From assembly GCA_022797935.1 (NCBI GenBank), contig JAAWLO010000008.1:1-55243 (forward strand): DNA of 55,243 nucleotides, in the 5' to 3' direction. Below, piece by piece: positions 25,394 through 34,383 of this stretch (position 1 is the first letter of the stretch; the number at the start of each line of letters is the position of its first letter). Under the pieces are notes generated by a model, which saw only the letters and a program-made list of their open reading frames with translations, did no database searches and was not told where the DNA came from. Source of the stretch: Oscillibacter sp. (GTDB taxonomy: Bacteria; Bacillota; Clostridia; Oscillospirales; Oscillospiraceae). Position numbers and translations under genes: made by a program.

Positions 25394-26752
25394 TTACATA
25401 TCCAGATACTTGGCGATGACGCGGTTGGACTCCGCAGCCAGTTTTTCTTCGTCCACCGTCACCAGCCGTCCATGTTCCACCGTCACGCGGCCATTGACCA
25501 CAGTATAATCCACCGCGTCCTTGAGGCCGACGGTGCCGAACATGGACTGGGGATCGTACATAGCGCCCACCAGCTCCAGACGGTTTCCGTCCACTAGGAA
25601 GAAGTCGGCGCACTTGCCCACTTCCAGGGAGCCGATTTCTTTCTCACGGCCCAGTACCCTGGCGCCGCCCATGGTGGCGATTTTCAGCATGTCATAGCCG
25701 GAGGGGGCCTTGTCGCTGGAGTTCAGCCGGTGGAGCAGATAGGCCACCCGCAGCTCCTCCAGGAGGTTGGAGCCGTCGTTGGAGGCGGAGCCGTCCACGC
25801 CCAGGCCCACCGGGATGTCCATTTCCAGCATCTCCGGAATCCGGGCAATGCCGGAGGAGAGTTTCATGTTGGAGATGGGGCAGTGGCACACGCCGCTCTG
25901 GGTCTCCGCCAGGATTTTCAGCTCCTCGTCGTTGAAGTGGATGCCGTGGGCGTACCACACGTCGGAGCCGGTCATGCCCAGGGACTGCATGTAGGCCACC
26001 GGGCGCATGCCCGCCTTCTCCAGGGTGTAATTCTCCTCGTCGATGGTCTCGCACAGGTGGGTGTGAATGCGGACGCCCAGTTTCCGGGCTATGATGGCGC
26101 TCTCCCGGTAGAGGTCCGCCGTGACGGTGAAGGGGGAGCAGGGGGCGATGGCCACCCGGCACATGGACTGGAAGGAGGGATCGTGATAGGCCTTGACGAC
26201 TTCCTCGTAGCTGCGGAGAATCTCGTCAATGGTCTGCACCACCTCATCCGGCGGCAGGCCGCCGTCCTTGTGGGAACGGTTCAGAGCGCCCCGGGAGAGG
26301 TACATCCGCACGCCCAGCTCCTTGGCGGCCTCCGCCTGGGCACCGTAGGGGTCCCAGCCGGTGTTCTTGTGGACCAGATAGTGATGGTCGAAGACGGTGG
26401 TGCAGCCGTTTTTCATCAGCTCTCCCATGCCCGTCAGGCTGGAATAACGGATGACGTCGGGATTGACCCGCTTCCAGATTTCGAACATGGTGTTCAGCCA
26501 GTCAAAAAGCTCCTGGTTCTGGGCCTGGGGCAGATTCCGGGAGAAGAGCTGGAAGAGATGGTGGTGGGTGTTGACCAGGCCGGGATAGCAGAACATGCCG
26601 TTGGCGTCGATGACCTGGTCGGCCTCCGGCGCGTCGGGACCGATGGAGCGGATAAGGCCGTCCTCGGCGTAGAGATTGACGTTCTGATATACCCGGTCCT
26701 CGCCGTCGCAGGAGACCAGGGCGCTGATGTTCTTCACAAGCAGACGCTTCAT
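25394..26752 (-). CDS. Amidohydrolase, 8-oxoguanine deaminase-like
   Basis: 452-residue metal-dependent amidohydrolase of the AtzB/8-oxoguanine deaminase group. Metal ligands are visible in NTHHH (61-65), HTHLCE, YAHGIHF and the GVDGSASND aspartate segment. Family knowledge: members deaminate 8-oxoguanine to urate, or guanine and other aminated N-heterocycles (SsnA, hydroxydechloroatrazine hydrolase). It is the last gene of the run with the second three-subunit hydroxylase, so hydroxylation followed by deamination of one substrate is likely. I chose ATG 26752, with AAGGAGAGG upstream; the longer frame adds 16 residues. The exact substrate is not settled. Confidence 0.85.
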   Translation of the reverse strand: MKRLLVKNISALVSCDGEDRVYQNVNLYAEDGLIRSIGPDAPEADQVIDANGMFCYPGLVNTHHHLFQLFSRNLPQAQNQELFDWLNTMFEIWKRVNPDVIRYSSLTGMGELMKNGCTTVFDHHYLVHKNTGWDPYGAQAEAAKELGVRMYLSRGALNRSHKDGGLPPDEVVQTIDEILRSYEEVVKAYHDPSFQSMCRVAIAPCSPFTVTADLYRESAIIARKLGVRIHTHLCETIDEENYTLEKAGMRPVAYMQSLGMTGSDVWYAHGIHFNDEELKILAETQSGVCHCPISNMKLSSGIARIPEMLEMDIPVGLGVDGSASNDGSNLLEELRVAYLLHRLNSSDKAPSGYDMLKIATMGGARVLGREKEIGSLEVGKCADFFLVDGNRLELVGAMYDPQSMFGTVGLKDAVDYTVVNGRVTVEHGRLVTVDEEKLAAESNRVIAKYLDM

Positions 26753-26775
26753 AACAATGCCTCTCCTTTTTCGAA

Positions 26776-27267
26776 TCAATTTTGCTGCTGGGACGCGCAC
26801 AGGGATGAGAGAACGTCCGCCGCCATCTGGACGGCCTTGGTAATCTGCTCATAGCTGGCGCAGCGGCACATGTTGCCGGACAGAGCGGTTTGAATTTCCT
26901 CCCGGGTGGGGTGGGGATTCCGCTGGAGCAGGGCGTAGGAGCTGAGAATCATGCCGGGGGTGCAGAAGCCGCACTGGACCGCACCGGCGTCGACAAAGGC
27001 CTGCTGAATGGGGTGAAGGCGGCCATTTACCGCCATGCCCTCAATGGTGGTGATGGACTTGCCGTCCGCCAGGGAGGACAGATACAGGCAGGAGGTAGTC
27101 GGCACGCCGTCAATCAGGACGGTACACGCGCCGCATTCGCCTACCTCACAGCCCCGTTTGGTGCCGGTGAGGCCCAGACGGACGCGGATGGTCTCCAGAA
27201 GGGTTTCACCGTCCTCCACCGCGCCGCTCCAGGGGCGGCCATTGATCGTCATTTGAATCGTGTGCAT
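26776..27267 (-). CDS. Molybdenum hydroxylase, 2Fe-2S subunit (second set)
   Basis: 163-residue Fe-S subunit. The plant-type cluster uses C40, C45, C48 and C60; the helical cluster uses the VQCGFC and MCRC cysteines. The last motif reads CRCASYE rather than the more usual CRCTGYE. ATG 27267 lies one base after the stop of the FAD gene (TGAGATG), with GGGAGGTG upstream, so translation is coupled. Electron carrier between the Mo subunit (28152-30437) and FAD. Confidence 0.93.
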   Translation of the reverse strand: MHTIQMTINGRPWSGAVEDGETLLETIRVRLGLTGTKRGCEVGECGACTVLIDGVPTTSCLYLSSLADGKSITTIEGMAVNGRLHPIQQAFVDAGAVQCGFCTPGMILSSYALLQRNPHPTREEIQTALSGNMCRCASYEQITKAVQMAADVLSSLCASQQQN

Positions 27268-27268
27268 C

Positions 27269-28147
27269 TCAGAAAACACCTCCCGCCGTCTCATAAGCCG
27301 CCCGGAATGCCCGCTTGGCCAGGGTTCGAATTATCTGTTCGCGGTACTCCTTGGAAGCCCGCCAGGAGCTTCGGGGGGACGCGGAGCGCAGCGCCAATTC
27401 ACCAGCTTCCTCCAGGTCTGCCAGCGTGGGGCGGCGGCCAAGAAGGAAGGTCTCGGCCTCCGCTGCCCGGACGGGAGTGGGAGCCGCCACGCCCAGGGCA
27501 ATGGCCGCCTTGCTGACCGTGCCGTCCTCCGCCAGTTCGCAGACGGCGGCGCAGCCAATCAGGGCCAGGTCCATGGCCTTCCGGGTGCTGAATTTGAGGT
27601 AGCAGTCCCCGTGGCGGGGGGAGGCGGCAGGGGGGAGCTCCAGATGGAGCAGCAATTCCGTGCTCTCCCGTTTGACGCGGCCGGGGCCGCTGTAGAAATC
27701 CGTGATGGGGACCCGCCGGGTTCCGGCGGCGCTTTGGAGCACCAGAACGGCGTCCAGGGCGAAGAGCCCCGGGGCGCTGTCGGCAGAGGTAGCCCCGTTG
27801 CAGACGTTGCCGCCGATAGTAGCCCGGTTTTGAATCTGCGGACCGCCCATAGCCAGGGCGGCGGTGCGCAGCATGGGGGCCCGGACGGCAGCCTCCGGGC
27901 TGGCGGCCAGCTGGGTAAAGGTGGTGCGGGCGCCGATTTCCAGGACGCCGTCCTCCCGCAGGCGGATGCCCTCCAGTTCCGGAAGCTTCTCCAGGCTCAT
28001 CAGGCGCAGGTTTTCCAGCTTTTTGTTGCGCATGGCTACCAGCACGTCCGTTCCTCCGGCCAGAGGTCTGGCGTCGGGGTGGGCGGACAGGAAGGCCAGC
28101 GCTTCCTCCAGCGTCTGGGGAATATACAGTTCCGATACGGAATACAC
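27269..28147 (-). CDS. Molybdenum hydroxylase, FAD subunit (second set)
   Basis: 292 residues with the FAD motifs LAGGTDVLVAM and GGPQIQNRATIGGNVCNG. I chose GTG 28147, just after the stop of the upstream Mo subunit and with AAGGAAGGGG upstream. A longer frame from 28183 would overlap the Mo-subunit gene by 32 nt and add 12 residues not typical of the family. Middle gene of the second three-subunit set; gene order is Mo, FAD, Fe-S as in the first set. Confidence 0.9.
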   Translation of the reverse strand: MYSVSELYIPQTLEEALAFLSAHPDARPLAGGTDVLVAMRNKKLENLRLMSLEKLPELEGIRLREDGVLEIGARTTFTQLAASPEAAVRAPMLRTAALAMGGPQIQNRATIGGNVCNGATSADSAPGLFALDAVLVLQSAAGTRRVPITDFYSGPGRVKRESTELLLHLELPPAASPRHGDCYLKFSTRKAMDLALIGCAAVCELAEDGTVSKAAIALGVAAPTPVRAAEAETFLLGRRPTLADLEEAGELALRSASPRSSWRASKEYREQIIRTLAKRAFRAAYETAGGVF

Positions 28148-28151
28148 AGCG

Positions 28152-30437
28152 TCACACCCCTTCCTTGTTCCGGCCCTGCGCAATGGCCGCGTAAACCCGC
28201 TCCGGCGTCAGGGGATTGGCGTGAATGGGGATTCCCAGGGCGTCGTACACCGCGTTCTGAATGGCGGCGGCGGGGGAGATGTTGGGCGGTTCGCCCAGGC
28301 TCTTGTTTCCATAGGCGGAGGTGGGCTCGCAGGTATCCACAAAATGGGTATCCAATGGCGGGATATCCGCAAAGGTGGGAATCTTGTAGTCCAGCAGGGT
28401 GTCATTGTGTACCCGTCCGGTTTTGGGGTCAATGAGAATCTGCTCCATGGTGCTGAAGCCGAAGCTCATGATGCTGCCGCCGTCCAGCTGGCCCGCGGAG
28501 GTCAGGGGATTGATGCGGACGCCGCAGTCCATACAGACCACCAGCTTCTGGACCTCCAGCTTGCCGGTTTCCGTGTCCACGGCCACAATGGCAAAGGCGG
28601 CGGCGTAGTTCAGGGCGTTGTCCGTGGGAATGTAGCCCACTTCATGGCAGCAGGTGCCGCCCTCGGTCAGGTGGTATACCAGCTCTTCCGCTACTTTCCG
28701 GAGATCCGCCAGTTCCCGTCCGGTCTCCCGTTCGATTACCTTGCCCATTCGGGTGTCCAGCTCTCCGGCAGGACGTTCCAGCATCTTGGAAGCCCGCTCC
28801 AACAGCTGGGCCTTGCATTTCAGGGCGGCCTGCTTGACGGCGTTGCCCGTCACATAGGTCTGACGGGAGGCATAAGCCCCGGCGTCAAAGGGACAGAGGT
28901 CGGTGTCGCCCTCCACCACCGTCACCCAGTCCAGGGGAATGCCCAGGGCCTCTGCGGCAATCTGGGCCATAGCAGTATCCGCCCCCTGACCGATTTCGGT
29001 GCAGTTGATGAAGAGGGTGGCGCTGGCGTCGTCCTGAACCATGACCCGTGCGCCGGAAAGTTCCACGCTGTGAGGGAAGACGCAGGAGTTGTAGGAGCTC
29101 AGCGCCATTCCGATGCCGTACTTGACAGGTCCGTCGTCCTTCGGCGGGTTTTTGCGGAATTCTTCGTAGCCAATGCGCCGCAGGCCCTCGTCGATGACCT
29201 GGGGAAGACCGCAGCTGTAGACTTCACCGGCGGCGTAATTCCGCTTGTCGCCCAGCTTGTAGAGGTTTTTCCGGCGGAACTCCAGCGGGTCCATGCCAAC
29301 GGTGCGGGCCACATGGTCCATGTGGGACTCGTTGGCAATGCAGTACTGCGGGATGCCGTAGCCCCGCATGGCGGCGGCAATGAGGATATTGGAATAGACC
29401 GTCCGGCCCCAGAAGCGCATGTTGGGGCAGGGATAGAGGCTGTCGCACTGACCGAACTGGTTCAGGATGACCGAGTGACCATGAGAGGCATAAGCGCCGG
29501 TATTCTGGACCACCACGATATCCCGGGCCACCAGCTTGCCGTCCTTGTCCACGCCGGTGCGGAATTTGAAACGAGTGCCGTGGCGGGTGCGGGTGCAGGC
29601 CAGATTTTCTTCCCGGGTCAGCTCCAGCATGACGGGGCAGCCGCATGCTTGCGCCAGGACGCAGTTGATCTGCTCATAAACCGGCTCCTGCTTGCCGCCG
29701 AAGCCGCCGCCGACGGTGAGCTTGACAATGCGGATCATCCGCCGGTCCAGGCCGAGGATGTAGGCCAGACGCTCCCGCATGATGCTGGGCACCTGATTGG
29801 AGACGTAAACCGTGAGCCGCCCGGTTCCGGGGTCCGGAACCACGACGGAGATGTGGGGTTCGATCTGGGCGTGGGTGACGATGGGGCTGTCGTATTCGTC
29901 TTCCACCACGAAGGCAGCGCTCTTCAGCGCCCCCTCCAGGTCGCCGAATTCCTGAACGATCTCCCCGGCCAGGTTGCCGGAGCCCTCATGAATCTCCATG
30001 GCGTTCTCCGCCAGGGATTCCTCGGGCGTCAGATAAAAGGGCAGCTCCTCATATTCGACCTCAATGAGGGCCAGCGCCTGTTCGGCAATTTCCCGGGTCT
30101 CTGCCGCCACTGCCGCCACAGGGTCTCCCACGTAACGGACATGGGTCTCCAGAATCAGAGAGTCCAGAGGGGAGTCAAAGGGCAGAGGATGACCGCAGGT
30201 GGTGTGAGGAATGTGGGGCACGTCTTCGGCGGTCAGAACGCAGTGAACGCCGGGCAGAGCCTTGGCCTTGGAGACGTCTATGCGCTTGACCAGGGCGTGG
30301 GCGTAGGGACTGCGGAGAATCTTGCCCTGCAGCAGATGCTCGAACTTCATATCACCGACGTAGACCGCCCGTCCGGTAACTTTGTCATAAGCGTCCAGCC
30401 TTTTGGCGGAGACGCCGACAACGGAATGCTGTGTCAA
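28152..30437 (-). CDS. Molybdenum hydroxylase, molybdenum subunit (second set)
   Basis: 761-residue catalytic subunit. It has the RLDAYDKVTGRAVYVGDM start, VGGGFGGKQEP, AAAMRGYGIPQ and the C-terminal KSLGEPP with the catalytic Glu. The start codon is TTG (30437), with AAGGAGGG 8 nt upstream. It resembles the first xdhA throughout but is clearly divergent, so it is not a recent duplicate and may act on a different purine or N-heterocycle. It heads a run ending with the 8-oxoguanine-deaminase-like gene. A leader hairpin lies just upstream at 30457-30477. Confidence 0.91.
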   Translation of the reverse strand: MTQHSVVGVSAKRLDAYDKVTGRAVYVGDMKFEHLLQGKILRSPYAHALVKRIDVSKAKALPGVHCVLTAEDVPHIPHTTCGHPLPFDSPLDSLILETHVRYVGDPVAAVAAETREIAEQALALIEVEYEELPFYLTPEESLAENAMEIHEGSGNLAGEIVQEFGDLEGALKSAAFVVEDEYDSPIVTHAQIEPHISVVVPDPGTGRLTVYVSNQVPSIMRERLAYILGLDRRMIRIVKLTVGGGFGGKQEPVYEQINCVLAQACGCPVMLELTREENLACTRTRHGTRFKFRTGVDKDGKLVARDIVVVQNTGAYASHGHSVILNQFGQCDSLYPCPNMRFWGRTVYSNILIAAAMRGYGIPQYCIANESHMDHVARTVGMDPLEFRRKNLYKLGDKRNYAAGEVYSCGLPQVIDEGLRRIGYEEFRKNPPKDDGPVKYGIGMALSSYNSCVFPHSVELSGARVMVQDDASATLFINCTEIGQGADTAMAQIAAEALGIPLDWVTVVEGDTDLCPFDAGAYASRQTYVTGNAVKQAALKCKAQLLERASKMLERPAGELDTRMGKVIERETGRELADLRKVAEELVYHLTEGGTCCHEVGYIPTDNALNYAAAFAIVAVDTETGKLEVQKLVVCMDCGVRINPLTSAGQLDGGSIMSFGFSTMEQILIDPKTGRVHNDTLLDYKIPTFADIPPLDTHFVDTCEPTSAYGNKSLGEPPNISPAAAIQNAVYDALGIPIHANPLTPERVYAAIAQGRNKEGV

Positions 30438-30456
30438 TTTGGGTACCCTCCTTTCC

Positions 30457-30477
30457 GCCGGCAGTTCGGACGCCGGC
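30457..30477 (-). other. Leader hairpin before the second hydroxylase operon
   Basis: GCCGGC (30457-30462) pairs with GCCGGC (30472-30477), immediately upstream of the SD of the TTG-started Mo subunit. It may affect translation initiation. Confidence 0.4.
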
Positions 30478-30503
30478 GTGTGCAGTTGCTGGAAAATGCC
30501 AGG

Positions 30504-30536
30504 CTCCTTCCCGGTCCCCCTGGGACCGGGAAGGAG
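30504..30536 (-). terminator. Strong hairpin between permease and hydroxylase genes
   Basis: A perfect 15-bp stem (30504-30518 with 30522-30536) with a 3-nt loop. On the minus strand it follows the permease stop by 7 nt; only a short T-stretch follows, so it may terminate partially or stabilise the upstream mRNA. Confidence 0.7.
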
Positions 30537-30543
30537 GGGGATG

Positions 30544-32049
30544 TCAGCCGCCGGATGCGCCTCGGGAGGCCATTTCCGCGGCGGCAGCCTCCAGAGCAGC
30601 CTGCTCCTGGGCAGCCAGAGCCGCTTCCACCTTCAAATCCTCTTCTTCCTTGGGCAGAAGCGCGTTGAGAACGATAACGAGGATGGCGCAGGGGATGATG
30701 CCGCAGCCGCCAATGATCAGCTGGAGGAAGCCCGGCAGGCCGGCGGAGGCGGCGGCGTCGCTGCCAATGCCGTAGCCAAGGCCGATGGCGGTGGCGACGA
30801 TAACATTGGCCCGGGCGGTGAAACCGCCCTTGGAAATCAGGGAGAAACCGCTGCAGAGGATCTGGCCGAACATGAGCACTGTAGCGCCGCCCAGCACAGA
30901 GTTGGGCATGATGGAGACCACGGCGGAGAGCTTGGGCAGGAAGCCGCACAGGCACAGGAAGATGGCGCCGGTGGCAACGGTCATGCGGTTGACAACCTTG
31001 GTCATGTTCACCAGACCCACGTTGGTGGCGTAGGTGGTGTTGGGGAGCACGCCCAGCACGGCGGCGGCGCTGGAGCCCAGAGCGTCGCAGAAGAGACCGC
31101 CGGTCATCTCGCGGTCCGTCACGTGCCGGCCCAGGCCGATTTCCGTGATGGCGTTGAGGCTGGCCATGCTCTCAATGGTCATGGAGGCATAAATCAGGCA
31201 GATGGGGATGATGGCCCGGATGTCGAATTTCAGTCCGACGGGGAACAGCTTCGGCAGGGAGAACCAGGAGGCGTCCGCCACAGAGGACCAGTTGACGGCC
31301 CAGGAGGCGGTGACCTGAGAGACGGCGCCCGCTGCGTCCACCACTTCCACGGTGGTGGGCATGGTGGCGGTCATGATGGCGGCGGCGATATAGCCGGCAA
31401 TGATGCCGATCAGCACGCCGCAGCTCTTGACCATACCCTTGCCGAACCGGTCCAGAACCAGGCTGATGGTAAACACGAGGATGCCCAGGAACAGGTTGGG
31501 GGCGGAGCCGTAGTCCGCCGCGCCGGAGCCTCCGGCGAAGCTGTTCATGGCGACGGGAACCAGAGAGATGCCCACGGCAGTCAGCACGGTGCCGATAACC
31601 AGGGGCGGGAAGAGCTTTTTAATCCGCTGGTAGAAGACGGCAATGACGATTTCCACCAGACCGCCCAGCAGTGTGGCACCCAGGATAGTGGAATAAGCCT
31701 CTACGCCGCCGCCTACCAGAACGGCGACGCTGATATTCAGTCCAATGTAACCGGCGGCGCAGCCCATGACAATGGGCAGTTTCGCACCGAATTTCCACAC
31801 GGGGTAAAGCTGGAGCAGCGTGGTCAGGCCGGCGATGAGCATGGCGTTTTGCAGAATCATAATCAGCAGCGGACTGCCGGCCTCGATTCCGCAGAAGGCA
31901 CAGATAATCAGCGGAGCGGTGACATTGCCCACGAGCATGACCAGCACGTGCTGCATGCCCAGGGGAAGCGCAATTCGCAGCGGAAGAGTGCCGTCCAGGG
32001 TATAAGGTGTGCCCTGCTTTTTCGTTTTTGTGCTCTCGTTCACAATCAT
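30544..32049 (-). CDS. NCS2-family xanthine/uracil permease
   Basis: 501-residue membrane transporter with about 14 predicted helices. The PxxxxMGxxxxY-like and NTTYATNVGLV segments, plus IYASMTIESMASLNAITE in the substrate helix, place it in the nucleobase-cation symporter 2 family (PbuX/UraA/UapA type). It probably imports xanthine, urate or a related purine. The C-terminal tail is long and Glu/Ala-rich. It lies 28 nt downstream of the DUF1638 gene, and all three genes from 34264 to 30544 run together, physically linking purine uptake to corrinoid activation. No purine riboswitch was seen. Confidence 0.93.
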   Translation of the reverse strand: MIVNESTKTKKQGTPYTLDGTLPLRIALPLGMQHVLVMLVGNVTAPLIICAFCGIEAGSPLLIMILQNAMLIAGLTTLLQLYPVWKFGAKLPIVMGCAAGYIGLNISVAVLVGGGVEAYSTILGATLLGGLVEIVIAVFYQRIKKLFPPLVIGTVLTAVGISLVPVAMNSFAGGSGAADYGSAPNLFLGILVFTISLVLDRFGKGMVKSCGVLIGIIAGYIAAAIMTATMPTTVEVVDAAGAVSQVTASWAVNWSSVADASWFSLPKLFPVGLKFDIRAIIPICLIYASMTIESMASLNAITEIGLGRHVTDREMTGGLFCDALGSSAAAVLGVLPNTTYATNVGLVNMTKVVNRMTVATGAIFLCLCGFLPKLSAVVSIMPNSVLGGATVLMFGQILCSGFSLISKGGFTARANVIVATAIGLGYGIGSDAAASAGLPGFLQLIIGGCGIIPCAILVIVLNALLPKEEEDLKVEAALAAQEQAALEAAAAEMASRGASGG

Positions 32050-32077
32050 TTCCCCCTCTAGTAAATTTGTGGATCGC

Positions 32078-32746
32078 TTATATGTTCACCGGTCCGGGGA
32101 AGAAAGACTCCTCGTCCAGCCGGCCGCCGGGAGGAACGACGATGAATTCGCCGTCCCATGGACCAGAAAACAGCTTGCAAAGTGCCCGGAAGGTTCCGCC
32201 GCAGGCCGTATACTCCAAATCCAGAATCTCTGCCGTCTCCTGGGCAATCGGGAGGAAGGCCTCCGCCGGCACCGCGCCGGTATCCAGAAAACTGACATAA
32301 CGGTAGTTGCGCACCATGGCGCGGCACATGCGCCGGGCCTTGGCCTCCCCATAGCGGGCGAGGCAGCGGTCATAGTCCTTCAGAAGACCGCTCCGCTCCT
32401 CCAGAAAACCGGGGGAGGCATAAAGCGTGCGGATATCCACCTGGCCGGGGTCTCCCGGCTGAAAACTGCGGAAGAGGTGGATGCAGTCGGCGAAACGGGG
32501 CAGCACCAGGGCGGCGCCCCGGGCCTCCAGACCAACCGGCGCGTTGCCGCACTGGGCAAACGCCAGCAGAATCTGTTCCGCCTCAATTTGGTCAATGTGG
32601 GACTGAAGGCCGGCGCGAAGCCGGTCCGGGTAATTGTGGAGCTCCCGTTCCACCCAGATCACGTCACAGTCCAGCGCCGTTTCCGCCAGAGCGGCGCGAA
32701 TTTCATGGGCCAGCATTTCGCAGGCCAGTACTACGGTTTTTTTCAT
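32078..32746 (-). CDS. DUF1638 family protein
   Basis: 222 residues, matching DUF1638: it starts KKTVVLACEMLAHEI and has AFAQCGNAPVGLEA, ALVLPRFADCIHLF and a YTACGGTFRALCKLF block. Several Cys/His residues could bind metal or a corrinoid. The biochemical role is unknown; from general knowledge, DUF1638 genes are often near corrinoid methyltransferases. Here the ATG is 3 nt after the stop of the corrinoid activator, so they are coupled, and the purine permease follows. Confidence 0.83.
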   Translation of the reverse strand: MKKTVVLACEMLAHEIRAALAETALDCDVIWVERELHNYPDRLRAGLQSHIDQIEAEQILLAFAQCGNAPVGLEARGAALVLPRFADCIHLFRSFQPGDPGQVDIRTLYASPGFLEERSGLLKDYDRCLARYGEAKARRMCRAMVRNYRYVSFLDTGAVPAEAFLPIAQETAEILDLEYTACGGTFRALCKLFSGPWDGEFIVVPPGGRLDEESFFPGPVNI

Positions 32747-32749
32747 AGG

Positions 32750-34264
32750 TCAGAACAGCATGGCCTCCACATAGCGTTTCTTGAAATAGGCGTCAGTGCT
32801 CAGGTCAATGGCCCGGACTGCCTGGGCGATGTCCTGAGCCTCGGTGAGCCGGGCGGTGTTTTGCAGGATGTTTCCTGCTCCTGCTCCGGCGGCGTTGCCG
32901 ATAGCCGTGGTCCGGCCCGCCAGGTCCGGCGGAATCAGTCCAATGGCCTGGGCGGAGGAGACATTCAGGTAACTGCCGAAGCCGCCGCACAGAATGATTT
33001 GGTCCAGGGCGTCGTAAGAGAGGCCGCAGTGGCGCAGAAGAACATCCATGCCGCCGCGGATTGCGCCCTTGGCCAGCTGGAATTGGCGGATGTCTTTCTG
33101 CGTCACAAAGACGCCGCTGTCCCCCAGAGGGGCTTTGCCGCCGAAGGAGGCGGCCATGCGTCCCCGTTTATCCAGGACACCCGTCTCCAGGAAGGCCGCC
33201 ACGGCGTCCACCAGACCGGAGCCGCACAGGCCTGCCGCCGGTGCGTCGTCCACGGTGCCATAGCGGATTTGCCCGTCTTCGGTCCACACGGTGGAAATCG
33301 CGCCGCTCTGGGCGCTCATGCCCGCAGAGATACCGGACCCTTCAAAGGCCGGTCCCGCTGCGGTGGAGGTGCCGATCATCCCATCCGGGGTGCGCAGAAC
33401 CATTTCGCCATTGGTGCCAATGTCCACCAGCAGGAGATTTTTGCTGCTGGAGGCAATGCCGCTGGAGAGAACGCTGCAGGTGATGTCCGCGCCTACATAG
33501 GCGGAGATGCACCGGGGCAGATAGGCCCGCAGGCCGGGGAAGCGGGGCAGGTCCAGGGAATGCCAGTCTCCGAAGACGGACTGGGGCGTAAAGGGCGCCA
33601 TTGCCAGGGAACGGGGTTCCAGCCCCGCCAAAAGGTGCAGCATGGTGGTGTTGCCGGTGACGCACAGACCGCTGAGCGCCTCCGTGCCAATACCGGCCTT
33701 TTCGCAGAGGGCGTACAGGAGCGCATCCAGCTGTCCCCGGATGGCGTCCTGCAAAGGGGTCACGGTGTGTTCGTTGCAGTAGGCAATCCGGGAGAGGACA
33801 TCCGCGCCATAGGACCGCTGGCTGTTAAGAGAGCCCTGCACGGCTATGGGTGTGTTCCCAGTCCGGGAGAACAGGTATCCCACCACCGTGGTGGTGCCAA
33901 TGTCCACTGCCACGCCGTAGCCGCCGTCGTAAATGGGGGCCGGCGGCAGAGGGTCCGCCCGGTAGTCGGCGAGAATCCGGTCGGTTCCGCCGGACAGCGT
34001 GCGCAGGGAGCAGTCCCCCTCCACCACCGTGAAGCAGGCCAGACGCTGCCCCTGGGGAGCGCCGTCCAGCATCTGCCGTTCCCGTTCGCTCATGGCGGAG
34101 AGCTGCCCCTGGGCCCACACGCGGCATTTTCCGCAGCTGTGCTGCCCGCCGCAGGGCAGGGATAGCTCCACTCCCGCGGCGTGGAGGGCCTCCGCCAAGG
34201 TCATGCCGGGACTGGCCGGGACCTGAGAGAGCCGTCCGTTGTGGTCTATGGTTACGGTTGCCAT
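32750..34264 (-). CDS. Corrinoid-activating ferredoxin/ASKHA protein (RamA/RACo-like)
   Basis: 504 residues. The N-terminal 2Fe-2S domain (about 1-85) has C38, C44, C47 and C77; the C-terminal ASKHA-fold part (DUF4445 type) has DIGTTTVVG (121-129), DIGTNGE and GGFGSYLN. Members use ATP to reduce inactive Co(II) corrinoid proteins to Co(I), as RACo does for the acetyl-CoA-pathway corrinoid protein. The RBS AAGGAGG is strong. It is the first gene of the run with DUF1638 and the NCS2 permease, divergent from TetR. The corrinoid protein at 36616-37320 is the obvious client. Confidence 0.9.
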   Translation of the reverse strand: MATVTIDHNGRLSQVPASPGMTLAEALHAAGVELSLPCGGQHSCGKCRVWAQGQLSAMSERERQMLDGAPQGQRLACFTVVEGDCSLRTLSGGTDRILADYRADPLPPAPIYDGGYGVAVDIGTTTVVGYLFSRTGNTPIAVQGSLNSQRSYGADVLSRIAYCNEHTVTPLQDAIRGQLDALLYALCEKAGIGTEALSGLCVTGNTTMLHLLAGLEPRSLAMAPFTPQSVFGDWHSLDLPRFPGLRAYLPRCISAYVGADITCSVLSSGIASSSKNLLLVDIGTNGEMVLRTPDGMIGTSTAAGPAFEGSGISAGMSAQSGAISTVWTEDGQIRYGTVDDAPAAGLCGSGLVDAVAAFLETGVLDKRGRMAASFGGKAPLGDSGVFVTQKDIRQFQLAKGAIRGGMDVLLRHCGLSYDALDQIILCGGFGSYLNVSSAQAIGLIPPDLAGRTTAIGNAAGAGAGNILQNTARLTEAQDIAQAVRAIDLSTDAYFKKRYVEAMLF

Positions 34265-34303
34265 CGTGTCTGCCTCCTTGGGACGAAATCTTTGTTTTTG
34301 CTG

Positions 34304-34333
34304 TTGCGAATTGTTCAGACCTTGTGCTATAAT
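34304..34333 (+). promoter_or_regulatory. Predicted sigma-A promoter of the TetR gene
   Basis: TTGCGA (34304-34309), 18-nt spacer, TATAAT (34328-34333), about 50 nt before the ATG. The TTTGTACG palindrome found at 37405 and 37689 is not repeated here. Confidence 0.65.
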
Positions 34334-34383
34334 AAAAAGATAAGCGCCGTGAAAAGGCTTGAAACGGAAAGGAATTGCAGGTA

